Source: Roseovarius atlanticus
GTDB lineage: Bacteria > Pseudomonadota > Alphaproteobacteria > Rhodobacterales > Rhodobacteraceae
DNA length: 64,000 bases
Direction: 5' to 3'
NCBI RefSeq assembly: GCF_001441615.1
Contig: NZ_LAXJ01000007.1
Span: forward strand, 1 to 64,000
Under the pieces are notes generated by a model. It had not been told where the DNA came from. It saw nothing but the letters and a program-made list of their open reading frames with translations, and made no database searches. The position numbers and the translations under genes are program-made. Shown in pieces: positions 39,900 through 49,067 of this stretch; positions within the stretch are counted from its first letter, which is position 1, and every line of letters starts with the position of its first letter.

Positions 39900-41069
39900 A
39901 TGGCCCACCGCCCCAACCGCCCGCTCTCGCCCGCCACCAAACTGGCCCAGGCCCTGCGCTATCTCGATCCCGCCACCGGCGCGATCGTGCCGCAGATCCA
40001 GACCGCCGCCACCTATGCCCGGGATGAAAACTATGCCCTGCGCCAAAGCTACATGTACCGCCGCGACAGCAACGTCACCACCGAACAGGCCGAGGCAATC
40101 ATCGCCGACCTCGAAGGCGCGACCGAAAGCCTGCTCTTTTCTTCGGGCATGGGCGCGGCCACGGCGGTCATCGAACACCTGCCCGCCGACGCCCATGTGG
40201 TGGTGCCGGAAGTGATGTATCACGGCGTCCTCGCGCAGTTCAAAACCTACGCCGCCAAGAACCGCCTGCGGGTCAGCACCTATCCCGCCGGCGACCTCGA
40301 CGCGATGAAGGCAGCAACGGTCGAGAGCGACACAGCACTTGTCTGGGTCGAGACCCCCAACAATCCCAACTGGGACACGACCGACATCGCCGCCGCCGCC
40401 GAGATCGCCCATGCCGCCGGCGCGAAACTGGTCACCGACTGCACCGGCACGCCGCCCTGCGCCACCCGCGCGCTGGAGCTTGGCGCGGACATCTCGTTCC
40501 ATTCCGCCACCAAGTACCTCAACGGCCATTCCGACGTGACCGCGGGCGTGCTCTCGGTCCGCGAAACCGGCCCCTACTGGGACGAGATCTTTCACGTCCG
40601 CATGATTCAGGGCACCGTGCTCCATTCCTTCGATGCCTTCCTGCTCATTCGCGGGATGCGCACGCTGATGCTGCGCTATGAACGCGCGACCGAGAACGCC
40701 CTGGCCGTGGCCCAACATTTCGAAGGGCATCCGGGCATCGAGAAGGTGATGTATCCCGGCCTGCCTTCACATCCCGATCACGAGATCGCCAAGCGCCAGA
40801 CCGGCGGCCTCTATGGTGGGATGCTCTCGATCCTCGTCAAGGGGACCGAGCAGACCGCCATCGACGTCAGCCGCTATTGCGAGGTGTTCTACCCCGCCAC
40901 CTCGCTGGGCGGCGTCGAAAGCCTGATCGAACACCGCAAGACCGTCTCGGGCGAGGGCTTCCCCGTCCATCCCCGCCTGCTGCGCCTGTCCATCGGGATC
41001 GAGGATGCGGGCGACCTCATCGCCGACCTCGAGCAGGCGCTGGACCGCGCGGGGGCGGCGACGCCGTAA
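39900..41069 (+). CDS. PLP-dependent Cys/Met metabolism enzyme (cystathionine beta/gamma-lyase family)
   Basis: A trans-sulfuration family enzyme. Features: YMYRRDSNVTTEQAEAIIADLEGA at the N-terminus, SGMGAATAVIEHL, VWVETPNNPNW, the Schiff-base lysine in ISFHSATKYLNGHSDVTAGVL, and the C-terminal YPATSLGGVESLIEHRKTVSG. Length 389 aa. Substrate choice (beta-lyase, gamma-synthase or other) cannot be read from these motifs. GAAAGG lies about 10 nt upstream of the ATG. Confidence 0.9.
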   Translation: MAHRPNRPLSPATKLAQALRYLDPATGAIVPQIQTAATYARDENYALRQSYMYRRDSNVTTEQAEAIIADLEGATESLLFSSGMGAATAVIEHLPADAHVVVPEVMYHGVLAQFKTYAAKNRLRVSTYPAGDLDAMKAATVESDTALVWVETPNNPNWDTTDIAAAAEIAHAAGAKLVTDCTGTPPCATRALELGADISFHSATKYLNGHSDVTAGVLSVRETGPYWDEIFHVRMIQGTVLHSFDAFLLIRGMRTLMLRYERATENALAVAQHFEGHPGIEKVMYPGLPSHPDHEIAKRQTGGLYGGMLSILVKGTEQTAIDVSRYCEVFYPATSLGGVESLIEHRKTVSGEGFPVHPRLLRLSIGIEDAGDLIADLEQALDRAGAATP

Positions 41070-41127
41070 CGTCACCCTTGATCGTGCGCCCCCTTCCCGG
41101 GCTAGATACGACGCGAGGGAAGAGGAC

Positions 41128-41520
41128 ATGCCGCTCAGCATCTTGTTACCGATGGTCGTGCTCGGCATCGCAGGCATTGCGGTGCTCTTGCACCTCCTCG
41201 GCCTGTCGCAACCCGCCACGTTCGAGGACGAGGCCGCCGCCCGCCGCGCCTGGCTGCGCGAATTCCCCGACGATGCGCCCACCCGCGTGATCCTCAGCCA
41301 CGACTGCCACGCCGCCCTTGTCGAAACACCGCAAGGCCCCGGCGTCGTCTGGCCCATGGGCGCCGACACCACCGCGCGCTATCTCGACGGTGCAAAGGTC
41401 ACGCAGACCGACCACGGCCTGCGCATCGCCCTGCCCGACTACACCGCGCCGCGCATCACCCTGACACTCGACCCCGACGAGGCCCGCCTCTGGCCCGGCC
41501 TGATGGAGGCTTCCCGATGA
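41128..41520 (+). CDS. Hypothetical protein with an N-terminal membrane helix, 130 aa
   Basis: One TM segment (LSILLPMVVLGIAGIAVLLHLL), then a soluble domain with ILSHDCHAALVETPQGPGVVWPMGADTTARYLDGAKVTQ. No family recognised. It overlaps the next gene as ATGA, which couples it to the sterol-desaturase-type hydroxylase. It could be a partner or cofactor protein for that enzyme; this rests only on position. Confidence 0.7.
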   Translation: MPLSILLPMVVLGIAGIAVLLHLLGLSQPATFEDEAAARRAWLREFPDDAPTRVILSHDCHAALVETPQGPGVVWPMGADTTARYLDGAKVTQTDHGLRIALPDYTAPRITLTLDPDEARLWPGLMEASR

Positions 41521-42455
41521 CCGATCAACTGACCTATCCCGACGTGGTGAACTTCGCCGTGCCCGTCTTCATCGCGCTCATCCTGATCGAACTCACATGG
41601 ATCGTTCTCAAGCGCCGTGGCGGCCGGTACGAAACCTACGACGCGCTGACCTCGCTCGTGATGGGCGCGGGCAACGTGGCCTCCGGCATCCTGCTGGGCT
41701 TCGTGGCCTACGGCTTCTTCATGGCGCTCTGGGCCATCACGCCGCTCGACTTGGGCACCTCCGTCTGGGTGGTGATCCTGTGTTTCGTGCTCGACGACCT
41801 GCGCTATTACTGGGTGCACCGGTTCGGCCACCGCATCCGCTGGGTCTGGGCCAGCCACGTCAACCACCATTCCTCGCAACACTACAACCTCACGACCGCG
41901 CTGCGCCAGACATGGACCGGCACCTTCACCTTCATGATGCTGGTCCGCGCACCGCTGATCCTCTTGGGCTTTCACCCCGCGATGGTGCTGTTTTGCGGCG
42001 GGCTGAACCTGATCTACCAGTTCTGGATCCATACCGAGGCGATCACCCGCCTGCCCCGCTGGTTCGAGGCGGTGATGAACACGCCTTCGCATCACCGCGT
42101 CCACCATGGCCGCAATGCGCGGTATCTCGATGCCAACTACGCCGGTGTCTTCATCATCTGGGACAAGATGTTCGGCACCTTCGTCCCCGAGCAGGACAGT
42201 GAGAAAGTCGACTACGGCCTCGTCCGCAACTTGGGCACCTTCAACCCGATCCGCGTCGCCTTCCACGAATGGGTCGGCATCTTCCGCGACGTGATCCAGC
42301 CCGGCATCACCTGGCGCGACCGGCTGAACTATTGCATCCAGCCCCCGGGGTGGAGCCATGACGGCAGCCGCGACACCTCCGAGACGATCAAGCGCAAGCA
42401 CCTGGCCAAGCACCCCGAAGACGCGAACACGCCCGGCTTCGAGAAGCTAACCTGA
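41517..42455 (+). CDS. Sterol desaturase / fatty acid hydroxylase superfamily protein
   Basis: A di-iron membrane oxygenase. The histidine clusters are HRFGH, HVNHHSSQH and HHRVHHG, matching the HX3-4H / HX2-3HH pattern of this family. TM helices include VVNFAVPVFIALILIELTWIV and VASGILLGFVAYGFFMALWAI. Length 312 aa. Substrates in related proteins are sterols, hopanoids, carotenoids or fatty acids; none can be chosen here. Coupled to the preceding small protein. Confidence 0.9.
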   Translation: MTDQLTYPDVVNFAVPVFIALILIELTWIVLKRRGGRYETYDALTSLVMGAGNVASGILLGFVAYGFFMALWAITPLDLGTSVWVVILCFVLDDLRYYWVHRFGHRIRWVWASHVNHHSSQHYNLTTALRQTWTGTFTFMMLVRAPLILLGFHPAMVLFCGGLNLIYQFWIHTEAITRLPRWFEAVMNTPSHHRVHHGRNARYLDANYAGVFIIWDKMFGTFVPEQDSEKVDYGLVRNLGTFNPIRVAFHEWVGIFRDVIQPGITWRDRLNYCIQPPGWSHDGSRDTSETIKRKHLAKHPEDANTPGFEKLT

Positions 42456-42494
42456 CGCCAGGCGCAGAAAATCTCTTCAAAAGAAATTTGCCCG

Positions 42495-42515
42495 GAATTT
42501 TTTCAAAATTCCGCC
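42495..42515. terminator. Hairpin repeat CGGAATTTT / AAAATTCCG
   Basis: A 9-bp stem with a TTC loop, 40 nt after the hydroxylase stop. The same core occurs in the hairpin at 2151. The neighbouring sequence AAAAGAAATT is also hairpin-like. Probable terminator between tandem genes. Confidence 0.65.
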
Positions 42516-42564
42516 CCCGCCAAAGTGAATTCCCTTCCGCCCCACCACGCGCTACGCATGGCCC

Positions 42565-43416
42565 ATGCGCCTCTTCCTGCTCACCGCCCTGACGATGGTG
42601 GCCTTCGCCGCCAACTCCATCCTCAACCGCCTCGCGTTGGCGGGCGGCCATATCGACGCCGTGCCGTTCGGCGCGATCCGGCTGGTGGCGGGGGCCGCGA
42701 TGCTGGCCGGTCTCTGCATCGTCCTGCGCGGCGGGCTGCGCCTCGGTGGGCCCGCGCGGGTGGCGGGCGTCGTCTCTCTCTTGGTCTACATGTACGGCTT
42801 CTCGCTCGCCTATACCGCGCTCGATGCCGGCTTGGGCGCGCTCATCCTCTTCGGCATGGTCCAGATCACCATGTTCGCCGCCGCGCTCCTCACGCGCGAA
42901 TCCCTGCCCGCCCGCCGCTGGATCGGCGCGGCGCTGGCGCTTTCGGGTCTCGCCTGGCTGATGTGGCCCGGCGCCGGCACGCCGGTCAGCCCGGCGCATG
43001 GCGCGCTCATGGCGTTGGCGGGCATCGGCTGGGGCGTCTATTCCCTCGCGGGCCGCAAATCGAAGGACGCGCTTCAGGCCACCGCTGCCAACTTCACCCT
43101 CGCCGCACCCTTCGGACTGCTGGCCTGGCTCGCCCTGCCCAGCCCCGCTGACGCCGCCCCTCTCACCACCTACGGCATCCTCCTCGCCATTGTCGCCGGC
43201 GCGGTCACCTCCGGCCTCGGGTACGCGCTCTGGTACACCGTCCTGCCCGCGCTCGCCGCCTCCGTTGCCGCCGTGGCCCAACTCACCGTGCCGATCATCG
43301 CGCTCCTGGGCGGTATCCTCATCCTGAACGAGTCCCTGACCGTGCAGATCGTGCTCTCCTCCGCCCTCGTTCTGGGCGGCGTTGCGCTTTCCATGCCGCG
43401 CCGCCGCAAAACCTGA
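42565..43416 (+). CDS. DMT superfamily (EamA) transporter, 283 aa
   Basis: About 10 TM helices. Characteristic pieces: [27 protein letters not shown] at the start, [42 protein letters not shown] in the middle, and [29 protein letters not shown] in the second repeat. A drug/metabolite exporter; substrate unknown. Related in type, but not close in sequence, to the transporter at 38932. Confidence 0.88.
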   Translation: MRLFLLTALTMVAFAANSILNRLALAGGHIDAVPFGAIRLVAGAAMLAGLCIVLRGGLRLGGPARVAGVVSLLVYMYGFSLAYTALDAGLGALILFGMVQITMFAAALLTRESLPARRWIGAALALSGLAWLMWPGAGTPVSPAHGALMALAGIGWGVYSLAGRKSKDALQATAANFTLAAPFGLLAWLALPSPADAAPLTTYGILLAIVAGAVTSGLGYALWYTVLPALAASVAAVAQLTVPIIALLGGILILNESLTVQIVLSSALVLGGVALSMPRRRKT

Positions 43417-43462
43417 GCGCCGGGGCTGTATCTGTGCCGCCGGAACGCCTATCTCAGTCTTC

Positions 43463-44185
43463 ATGAAAGCCGCGCTCACCGCCCTTGCCCTTCTGCTCCC
43501 CGCCCCGGCCCTGGCCGATTGCGTGGTCCTGCTGCATGGCCTGGCGCGGACCGAGACCTCCTTCATCGTGATGGAGGAAGTGCTGAAAAACGAAGGCTAC
43601 ACCACCTTCCGCACCGATTATCCCTCGACCGAACTCGATATCGCCGAACTGGCCGAGGAAACCCTGCCCTACGCCGCCCGCGTCTGTGGCGAAGACAGGA
43701 TACATTTCGTCACCCACTCCATGGGCGGCATCCTTCTGCGCCACTGGCTGCGCGACAATCGCCCCGCCGATATGGGCCGCGTCGTCATGCTGGGACCGCC
43801 CAACCACGGCTCGGAACTGGTGGATCAGCTGGGCGGGCTGGAGTTGTTCGAGTGGTTGAACGGCCCCGCCGGACTGCAACTCGACACCGGCACCGACAGC
43901 ATCACCAACACGCTGCCCCCGGTGGATTTCGAGCTTGGAATCATCGCCGGCACGCGCTCGCTCAACCCCTATTTCTCTGTCCTGATCGAAGGCGCCGATG
44001 ACGGCAAGGTCTCGGTCGAATCCACCAAGGTCGACGGCATGGCCGACCATATCGAACTGCCCGTCAGCCACACCTTCATGATGAACAACCCTTACGTCAT
44101 CGCCCAGGTGCTGGCCTTCCTGAAGGACGGCGCGTTCGACCACGACATGAACATCACCGACATGTTCATGGGCCTCACGGAATGA
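43463..44185 (+). CDS. Secreted lipase-like alpha/beta hydrolase
   Basis: Signal peptide [18 protein letters not shown]. Oxyanion motif [15 protein letters not shown], nucleophile elbow [13 protein letters not shown] with Ser in [19 protein letters not shown] and a late His in [11 protein letters not shown] complete the catalytic set of a triacylglycerol lipase-type fold. Length 240 aa. ATG 43463 is chosen because it gives the signal peptide. It overlaps phnM by ATGA, so the two are translationally coupled. Confidence 0.85.
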   Translation: MKAALTALALLLPAPALADCVVLLHGLARTETSFIVMEEVLKNEGYTTFRTDYPSTELDIAELAEETLPYAARVCGEDRIHFVTHSMGGILLRHWLRDNRPADMGRVVMLGPPNHGSELVDQLGGLELFEWLNGPAGLQLDTGTDSITNTLPPVDFELGIIAGTRSLNPYFSVLIEGADDGKVSVESTKVDGMADHIELPVSHTFMMNNPYVIAQVLAFLKDGAFDHDMNITDMFMGLTE

Positions 44186-45327
44186 GCCTCGCCCTGCGCC
44201 TGACCGGGGCCGAGGTGCTGACGCCCGCGGGCCTCGCAGATACGCCGCTCGCAATCTCGGACGGCCTGATCACCGACACCACACCGGTCCGCGAGGTGGA
44301 CCTCTCGGGCCACCTCATCCTGCCGGGCCTCGTCGACGCCCATGGCGACGCCTTCGAGAAACACCTCGCGCCCCGGCGCGGCGCAATGAAGGATCTCGAC
44401 CAGGGCCTGATCGTGGCCGAGGCCGAGCTGGCCGCCAACGGCATCACCACCGCCACGCTGGCGCAGTTCTACAGCTGGGAAGGCGGGATGCGCGGACCGG
44501 ACTTCGCCCGGCGCGTGCTGGAAAGCCTCGACGATATCCGCCCCCGCGTCGGCACCGACCTGCGCGTGCAACTGCGCTTCGAGATTTCCATGCTGGAAGA
44601 TTACGCCACGATAGAGGACTGGATCACCCGCTACGCCATCCCCTATCTGGTGTTCAACGACCACCTGCCGCATGACCTGCTGGCCAAGGGCAAGACGCCC
44701 CCGGGCCACGTGGGCAAGTCGCTCAGGATCGGAAAGAACCCCGACAGGCATCTCGAAGACATCCAAGCGCTGCACGCCGGGATGGACGCCGTTCCCGCCG
44801 CTCTCGACGCCCTCTGCGCCCGGCTCTCGGACCTGCCCGTGCGCCTTGGCAGTCACGACGACAACACCGCCGCCCAGCGCGCCGCATGGGACGCGCGCGG
44901 CGTCCACATCGCCGAGTTTCCCGAAACCGCCGAGGCAGCCGAGGCCGCGCGTGCCACCGGCGCGCCCGTCGTTCTGGGCGCGCCAAACGTGGTGCGCGGC
45001 GGCTCGCACAAGGGCAATGCCAGCGCGCTCGACCTCATCGCTATGGGGCTGTGCGACGCGCTGGCCTCGGACTATCACTACCCGTCCATGCGCCGGGCCG
45101 CCTTCCTTCTGGCCGATGGCGGCTTGATGGAGTTCGCCGCCGCATGGGGGCTGGTCTCGTCAGGTCCGGCACGGCTTCTCGGTCTCACCGACCGTGGCAC
45201 ACTTAGTCCCGGTCAGCGCGCCGATCTTGTCATCCTCGACGCCAAGACACGCGACATCTGCGCCACGCTTTCAGCCGGACAGGTCACCTATATGAAAGGC
45301 GACGTCGCCGCCCGCTTCGTCGGTTAA
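44182..45327 (+). CDS. phnM: Alpha-D-ribose 1-methylphosphonate 5-triphosphate diphosphatase
   Basis: An amidohydrolase of the carbon-phosphorus lyase pathway, which removes pyrophosphate from the ribose-phosphonate intermediate. Metal ligands lie in [26 protein letters not shown] and [26 protein letters not shown] and the C-terminal [12 protein letters not shown] are also typical. Length 381 aa. Unusual context: no phnGHIJKL or transporter genes are nearby, and it is coupled to a lipase gene. The remaining genes could lie elsewhere on the chromosome. Confidence 0.9.
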   Translation: MSLALRLTGAEVLTPAGLADTPLAISDGLITDTTPVREVDLSGHLILPGLVDAHGDAFEKHLAPRRGAMKDLDQGLIVAEAELAANGITTATLAQFYSWEGGMRGPDFARRVLESLDDIRPRVGTDLRVQLRFEISMLEDYATIEDWITRYAIPYLVFNDHLPHDLLAKGKTPPGHVGKSLRIGKNPDRHLEDIQALHAGMDAVPAALDALCARLSDLPVRLGSHDDNTAAQRAAWDARGVHIAEFPETAEAAEAARATGAPVVLGAPNVVRGGSHKGNASALDLIAMGLCDALASDYHYPSMRRAAFLLADGGLMEFAAAWGLVSSGPARLLGLTDRGTLSPGQRADLVILDAKTRDICATLSAGQVTYMKGDVAARFVG

Positions 45328-46397
45328 TCCGCGCGCCCGACGCGGTTCACATGGCCCATCTTGCGCCCTGGCTTGGCCTCCGCCTTGCCGTATAGGTGCA
45401 AGCTCGCCCCGGCCTCCCCGGCAATGTCAGGCACCCGGTCCATGTCGTCCCCGATCAGGTTCTCCATCACCACGTCCGCATAGCGCGACCCATCGCCCAG
45501 CGGCCATCCCGCCACCGCGCGGATATGCTGCTCGAACTGGTCCACGGCGCAGCCCTGCTGCGTCCAGTGCCCCGAATTGTGCACCCGCGGCGCGATCTCG
45601 TTCACGATTAACCCCTCACGCGTCACGAACAGCTCCACGCCCATGACGCCGACATAGTCAAGCGCGTTCAATATCCGTCCGGCCAGCAGCACCGCATCCG
45701 TCCGCTGCGCCGTGCTCAGCTTGGCGGGCACCGAGGTGGTGTGCAGGATCCCGTCGCGATGCACGTTCTCGCCCGGATCGAAACAGGCCACCTGCCCATC
45801 GACGCCCCGCGCCCCGATCACCGACACCTCGTGGCTGAACGCCACAAACCCTTCCAGGATCGCCGGCGCGCCCTGCATCTCGGCCAGCGCAGCCTCGGCC
45901 TCGGACGCGTCGTTGATCCGCACCTGCCCCTTGCCGTCATAGCCAAAGCGCCGCGTCTTCAGGATCGCGGGCGTGCCCATCTCCTCCAGCGCGGCCTCAA
46001 GGCTCGGCAGGTCGGTGATGTCGGCATAGGGCGCGGTGCGCAGCCCCAATCCGGTCAGGAATTCCTTCTCGGTCAGCCTGTCCTGGCTCACCCGCAGCGC
46101 CTCGCGCCCCGGACGGATCGGGCGGGCTTCTTCCAGCACGTCCAGGGCCGAGGTCGGGATATTCTCGAACTCATAGGTCACCACATCCACGGCCCCCGCG
46201 AACTGCCGCAGCGCGTCTTCGTCCTCATAGGGTTTCTGGAAGTGAAAATTCGACACGTGGCTCGCCGGGCAATCGCCCCCAGGCTCGAAAATGCAGGTCT
46301 TGAACCCCAGACGGCTGGCCGCGACGGACAGCATCCGGCCCAGTTGACCGCCCCCCAGGATCCCGATCACCGCCCCCTGCGGCAAAGGTTCAGTCAT
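45324..46397 (-). CDS. purK: 5-(carboxyamino)imidazole ribonucleotide synthase
   Basis: ATP-grasp enzyme of purine synthesis that carboxylates AIR. N-terminus [27 protein letters not shown]-grasp core [15 protein letters not shown], then [17 protein letters not shown], and [14 protein letters not shown] near the end. Length 357 aa. Start ATG 46397 overlaps the purE stop by 8 nt; upstream in-frame codons are rejected. The 3' end overlaps the convergent phnM by 4 nt. Confidence 0.96.
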   Translation of the reverse strand: MTEPLPQGAVIGILGGGQLGRMLSVAASRLGFKTCIFEPGGDCPASHVSNFHFQKPYEDEDALRQFAGAVDVVTYEFENIPTSALDVLEEARPIRPGREALRVSQDRLTEKEFLTGLGLRTAPYADITDLPSLEAALEEMGTPAILKTRRFGYDGKGQVRINDASEAEAALAEMQGAPAILEGFVAFSHEVSVIGARGVDGQVACFDPGENVHRDGILHTTSVPAKLSTAQRTDAVLLAGRILNALDYVGVMGVELFVTREGLIVNEIAPRVHNSGHWTQQGCAVDQFEQHIRAVAGWPLGDGSRYADVVMENLIGDDMDRVPDIAGEAGASLHLYGKAEAKPGRKMGHVNRVGRAD

Positions 46398-46878
46398 CGC
46401 TGGGCTCCTCGGGGATCGAGGCCGACAGCGCCGCGCGCCACTCGTCCAGCCGGTCGGCCAGCGCATCATCTTCATTGGCCAGGATCGCCGCCGCCATCAG
46501 GCCCGCATTGGCCGCGCCCGCCGCGCCGATCGCCATGGTGGCCACGGGAAAGCCCTTAGGCATCTGCACGATGGAATAAAGACTGTCGACCCCCGACAGC
46601 GCCTTCGTCTGAACCGGCACGCCAATGACCGGCACCCGTGTCTTGCTGGCCATCATCCCCGGCAGGTGCGCCGCTCCCCCGGCCCCGGCAATGATCGCCT
46701 TCAGCCCGCGGTCGACAGCGGTCTTGCCATACTCCCACAGCCGGTCCGGCGTGCGGTGCGCCGAGACGATGCGCGTCTCATAGGCCACGCCCAACTCGTC
46801 CAGAATCACCGCGGCTTCCTTCATCGTGGCCCAGTCCGACTGGCTGCCCATGATGATGCCGATCTGCGGATTGCCCAT
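46390..46878 (-). CDS. purE: N5-carboxyaminoimidazole ribonucleotide mutase
   Basis: Moves the carboxyl group to C4 of CAIR in purine synthesis. Signature: [20 protein letters not shown] at the N-terminus, [35 protein letters not shown] and [26 protein letters not shown]. Length 162 aa. First gene of purE-purK; ATG 46878. Confidence 0.97.
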   Translation of the reverse strand: MGNPQIGIIMGSQSDWATMKEAAVILDELGVAYETRIVSAHRTPDRLWEYGKTAVDRGLKAIIAGAGGAAHLPGMMASKTRVPVIGVPVQTKALSGVDSLYSIVQMPKGFPVATMAIGAAGAANAGLMAAAILANEDDALADRLDEWRAALSASIPEEPSDD

Positions 46879-46924
46879 GTCACGCTCCCCTTTACGGAGC
46901 GCGCACTATACCCATCGCCGCTGC

Positions 46925-47149
46925 CTACGCAATGATATCCGGCAGCAGCCGATCCTCGATCCACGAGATCCGATCCTTCAGACGCAATTTCTGCTGCTTG
47001 AAGCGTTTCACGGTCAACGGATCACTCGTGCCCTTTTCCTCCAGCGCCAGGATCGCCTCGTCAAGGTCGCGGTGCTGGCGGCGGAACTCTTCCAGCTCCA
47101 CCCGCAGCACCTCGTCGGACTTCATCGACAGCTCGTTGAACTTGTTCAT
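46925..47149 (-). CDS. DUF465 (YdcH-like) small protein
   Basis: 74 residues with the DUF465 core: RVELEEFRRQHRDLDEAILALEE near residues 16-38 and VKRFKQQKLRLKDRISWIED near 47-66. Helical and highly charged; function not known. ATG 47149 preferred over upstream frame. Divergent from hsp20. Confidence 0.88.
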   Translation of the reverse strand: MNKFNELSMKSDEVLRVELEEFRRQHRDLDEAILALEEKGTSDPLTVKRFKQQKLRLKDRISWIEDRLLPDIIA

Positions 47150-47217
47150 TTGGGCAAGACTCTCTCGAAACCACCGCGTTTCCCGACAATAGCGCCAAAC
47201 CTCTTGCCGGCATAGCC

Positions 47218-47246
47218 CTTGCAGGCCCCGCCCCACGGCCCCATAT
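47218..47246 (+). promoter_or_regulatory. RpoH (sigma-32)-type heat-shock promoter of hsp20
   Basis: CTTG at 47218-47221, 17 bases, CCCCATAT at 47239-47246. This fits the sigma-32 consensus of CTTG and CCCCATnT well. The start of transcription should fall near 47253, giving a leader of about 64 nt to the ATG at 47317. Confidence 0.8.
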
Positions 47247-47274
47247 TCATCTCAAGAGGTCGCCGCGAACGGGG

Positions 47275-47308
47275 CCTTACATACGGACTGTCGCTTGACT
47301 GGATAAGG
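47275..47308 (+). promoter_or_regulatory. Possible RNA thermometer in the hsp20 leader
   Basis: CCTTA (47275-47279) can pair with TAAGG (47304-47308), the ribosome-binding site 8 nt before the ATG. Between them, GTC / GAC around GCTT could form a small inner hairpin. A weak stem over the Shine-Dalgarno site is how ROSE and fourU thermometers work. Five base pairs is short, so this is only a proposal. Confidence 0.35.
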
Positions 47309-47316
47309 ACACGCCC

Positions 47317-47730
47317 ATGACAAAGCTATCGATGGGATCGCACCCCTACATGCTCGGCTTCGAGCAATTGGAACGCCTGCTGGAACGCAGCGCCAAGTCA
47401 GGGAACGAAGGCTATCCGCCCTTCAACATCGAACAGACCTCCGAGAATTCGTACCGCATCACGCTGGCCGTGGCCGGATTCGCCGAAGGAGACCTGTCGA
47501 TCACTCTGGAAGACCGGCAACTGGTGATCCGCGGACGCCAGCGCGACGACGCGGATGGCCGCGTCTACCTGCATCGCGGCATCGCCGCCCGCCAGTTCCA
47601 GCGCAGCTTCGTGCTGGCCGACGGCGTCGAAGTGGGCGAGGCGATCATGGAAAACGGGCTTCTGCACGTCGACCTGACGCGCGCCGCACCAGAAACGGTG
47701 GTTCAGACCATCAAGATAAACAAGGGGTAA
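47317..47730 (+). CDS. Small heat shock protein, Hsp20 family
   Basis: Alpha-crystallin-type chaperone (137 aa) that holds unfolding proteins. The N-terminal [29 protein letters not shown], then YPPFNIEQTSENSYRITLAVAGFAEGDLSITLE, and the conserved C-terminal part ENGLLHVDLTRAAPETVVQTIKIN, match IbpA-like Hsp20 proteins of alphaproteobacteria. It has an RpoH-type promoter and is 5 nt before a DUF1150 gene, the usual pairing. Confidence 0.95.
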   Translation: MTKLSMGSHPYMLGFEQLERLLERSAKSGNEGYPPFNIEQTSENSYRITLAVAGFAEGDLSITLEDRQLVIRGRQRDDADGRVYLHRGIAARQFQRSFVLADGVEVGEAIMENGLLHVDLTRAAPETVVQTIKINKG

Positions 47731-47735
47731 TCAGT

Positions 47736-47963
47736 ATGGACACGCAGTACGACTTCGAACAAGAGATGGAACGTCCCATCGTCTATGTCCGTCAGGTCAA
47801 CGCCGATGACCTGCCCGACGATGTGCGCGAGCAGGTGGGCGAGCTGGAAACGCTCTACGCCGTGCACAACGAGGAAGGCGAGCGCTTGGCGCTGGTCGCC
47901 GACCGCAAGATGGCCTTCGTCCTGGCGCGCCAGAACGACCTCGACCCGGTCACGGTCCACTAG
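47736..47963 (+). CDS. DUF1150 protein, partner of Hsp20
   Basis: 75 residues with the DUF1150 core IVYVRQVNADDLPDDVREQVGEL and the ending VADRKMAFVLARQNDLDPVTVH. These proteins occur next to Hsp20 in alphaproteobacteria; role unknown. Located 5 nt after the hsp20 stop, so under the same heat-shock promoter. Confidence 0.9.
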   Translation: MDTQYDFEQEMERPIVYVRQVNADDLPDDVREQVGELETLYAVHNEEGERLALVADRKMAFVLARQNDLDPVTVH

Positions 47964-47974
47964 AACCCCACTTC

Positions 47975-48004
47975 GGTTTCGGCCCGCGTCACCGGGCCGA
48001 AACC
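47975..48004 (+). terminator. Strong hairpin after the hsp20-DUF1150 pair
   Basis: A perfect 12-bp stem, GGTTTCGGCCCG / CGGGCCGAAACC, loop CGTCAC. There is no T-run after it (CCGCTGG), so it may be an exonuclease block or a Rho-linked end. Confidence 0.7.
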
Positions 48005-48077
48005 CCGCTGGTCAAGCGGCACCTTCGCTGGCATATGGATTTTCGACGCTCACCCGACGCGAAAGGCCCTTATCCCA

Positions 48078-48953
48078 GTGACCCAGATCATCAATTCCCT
48101 CTCCGACATTTCCGGAAATTACGACGCGCTTTTCGTCGACCTGTGGGGGTGCGTGCACAACGGCGTCACCGCCTACCCGGACGCGGTCGAGGCGCTGATG
48201 ACCTACCGCGCCGACGGCGGCACCGTGGTGCTTGTCACCAACTCCCCCAAGCCCCGCGCCGGCGTCGAATCCCAGCTCGACAGCTTCGGCGTCCCCGCCG
48301 CCTGCTACGACGCCATCGCCACCTCTGGCGACAGCGCCCGCGCCGCCATGTATCGCGGTATGGTAGGCCGCAAGGTCTGGTTCATGGGCGAGTGGGAGCG
48401 TGACGCCGGCTTTTTCGAACCCCTGGAGGTGATCGAAGATCCCGTCGAGATCGAGCGCGTCGACCTCAAGGAGGCCGAGGGCATCGTCTGCTGCGGCCCG
48501 AATGACCCGATGGCCGACCCGGACACGAATCGCCCCGATTTCCTCTACGCCAAGCAGAAGGGCCTGAAACTCCTTTGCGCCAACCCCGACATCATCGTCG
48601 ATCGCGGCGATGTGCGCGAGTGGTGCGCGGGCGCGCTGGCCCGGCTCTACACCGAGATGGGCGGCGAAAGTCTCTATTTCGGCAAGCCGCACCCGCCGAT
48701 CTACGACCTCGCCCGCCGCCGCCTGTCGGCCCTGGGCCAGGATATCTCCAGCGACGGCATCCTCGCCATCGGCGACGGCATCGCCACCGATATCCAGGGC
48801 GCCACCGGCGAGGATATCGATTCTCTCTTCATCACCGGCGGGCTGGCGGCCGAGGAAACCAAAACGTCGCACCAGCCCGATCCGGACGCGCTAACCGCCT
48901 ACCTGCAAAAGGAAATGTCCTCACCCACCTACGCCATTGGCAAACTCCGGTGA
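48078..48953 (+). CDS. HAD superfamily IIA hydrolase
   Basis: A NagD-like HAD phosphatase (291 aa). The nucleophile motif is FVDLWGCVHNGV with the aspartate near residue 21; VLVTNSPKPRAGV is motif II; KPHPPIYDLARRRL and GDGIATDIQGA carry motifs III and IV. It matches the HAD-IIA group of alphaproteobacterial proteins annotated TIGR01459. The start is GTG at 48078 with GAAAGG upstream. Substrate unknown. Confidence 0.88.
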   Translation: MTQIINSLSDISGNYDALFVDLWGCVHNGVTAYPDAVEALMTYRADGGTVVLVTNSPKPRAGVESQLDSFGVPAACYDAIATSGDSARAAMYRGMVGRKVWFMGEWERDAGFFEPLEVIEDPVEIERVDLKEAEGIVCCGPNDPMADPDTNRPDFLYAKQKGLKLLCANPDIIVDRGDVREWCAGALARLYTEMGGESLYFGKPHPPIYDLARRRLSALGQDISSDGILAIGDGIATDIQGATGEDIDSLFITGGLAAEETKTSHQPDPDALTAYLQKEMSSPTYAIGKLR

Positions 48954-48999
48954 CAAAATAATCCTTGATTTTCTGCGCCTGCAAAGTAATAAAGTTGCA

Positions 49000-49018
49000 A
49001 CCTTACCTACCGTAAGGT
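49000..49018. promoter_or_regulatory. Inverted repeat upstream of the MaoC gene
   Basis: ACCTTAC - five bases - GTAAGGT, a 7-bp dyad inside an AT-rich promoter region, 50 nt before the ATG at 49068. Its size and spacing would suit a TetR-family or PhaR-type repressor, but no such gene is beside it. Confidence 0.5.
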
Positions 49019-49067
49019 GTTATTTATTGCGCACCCGATATGGGCGCAGGTGGAAATGGAGGGTCTG

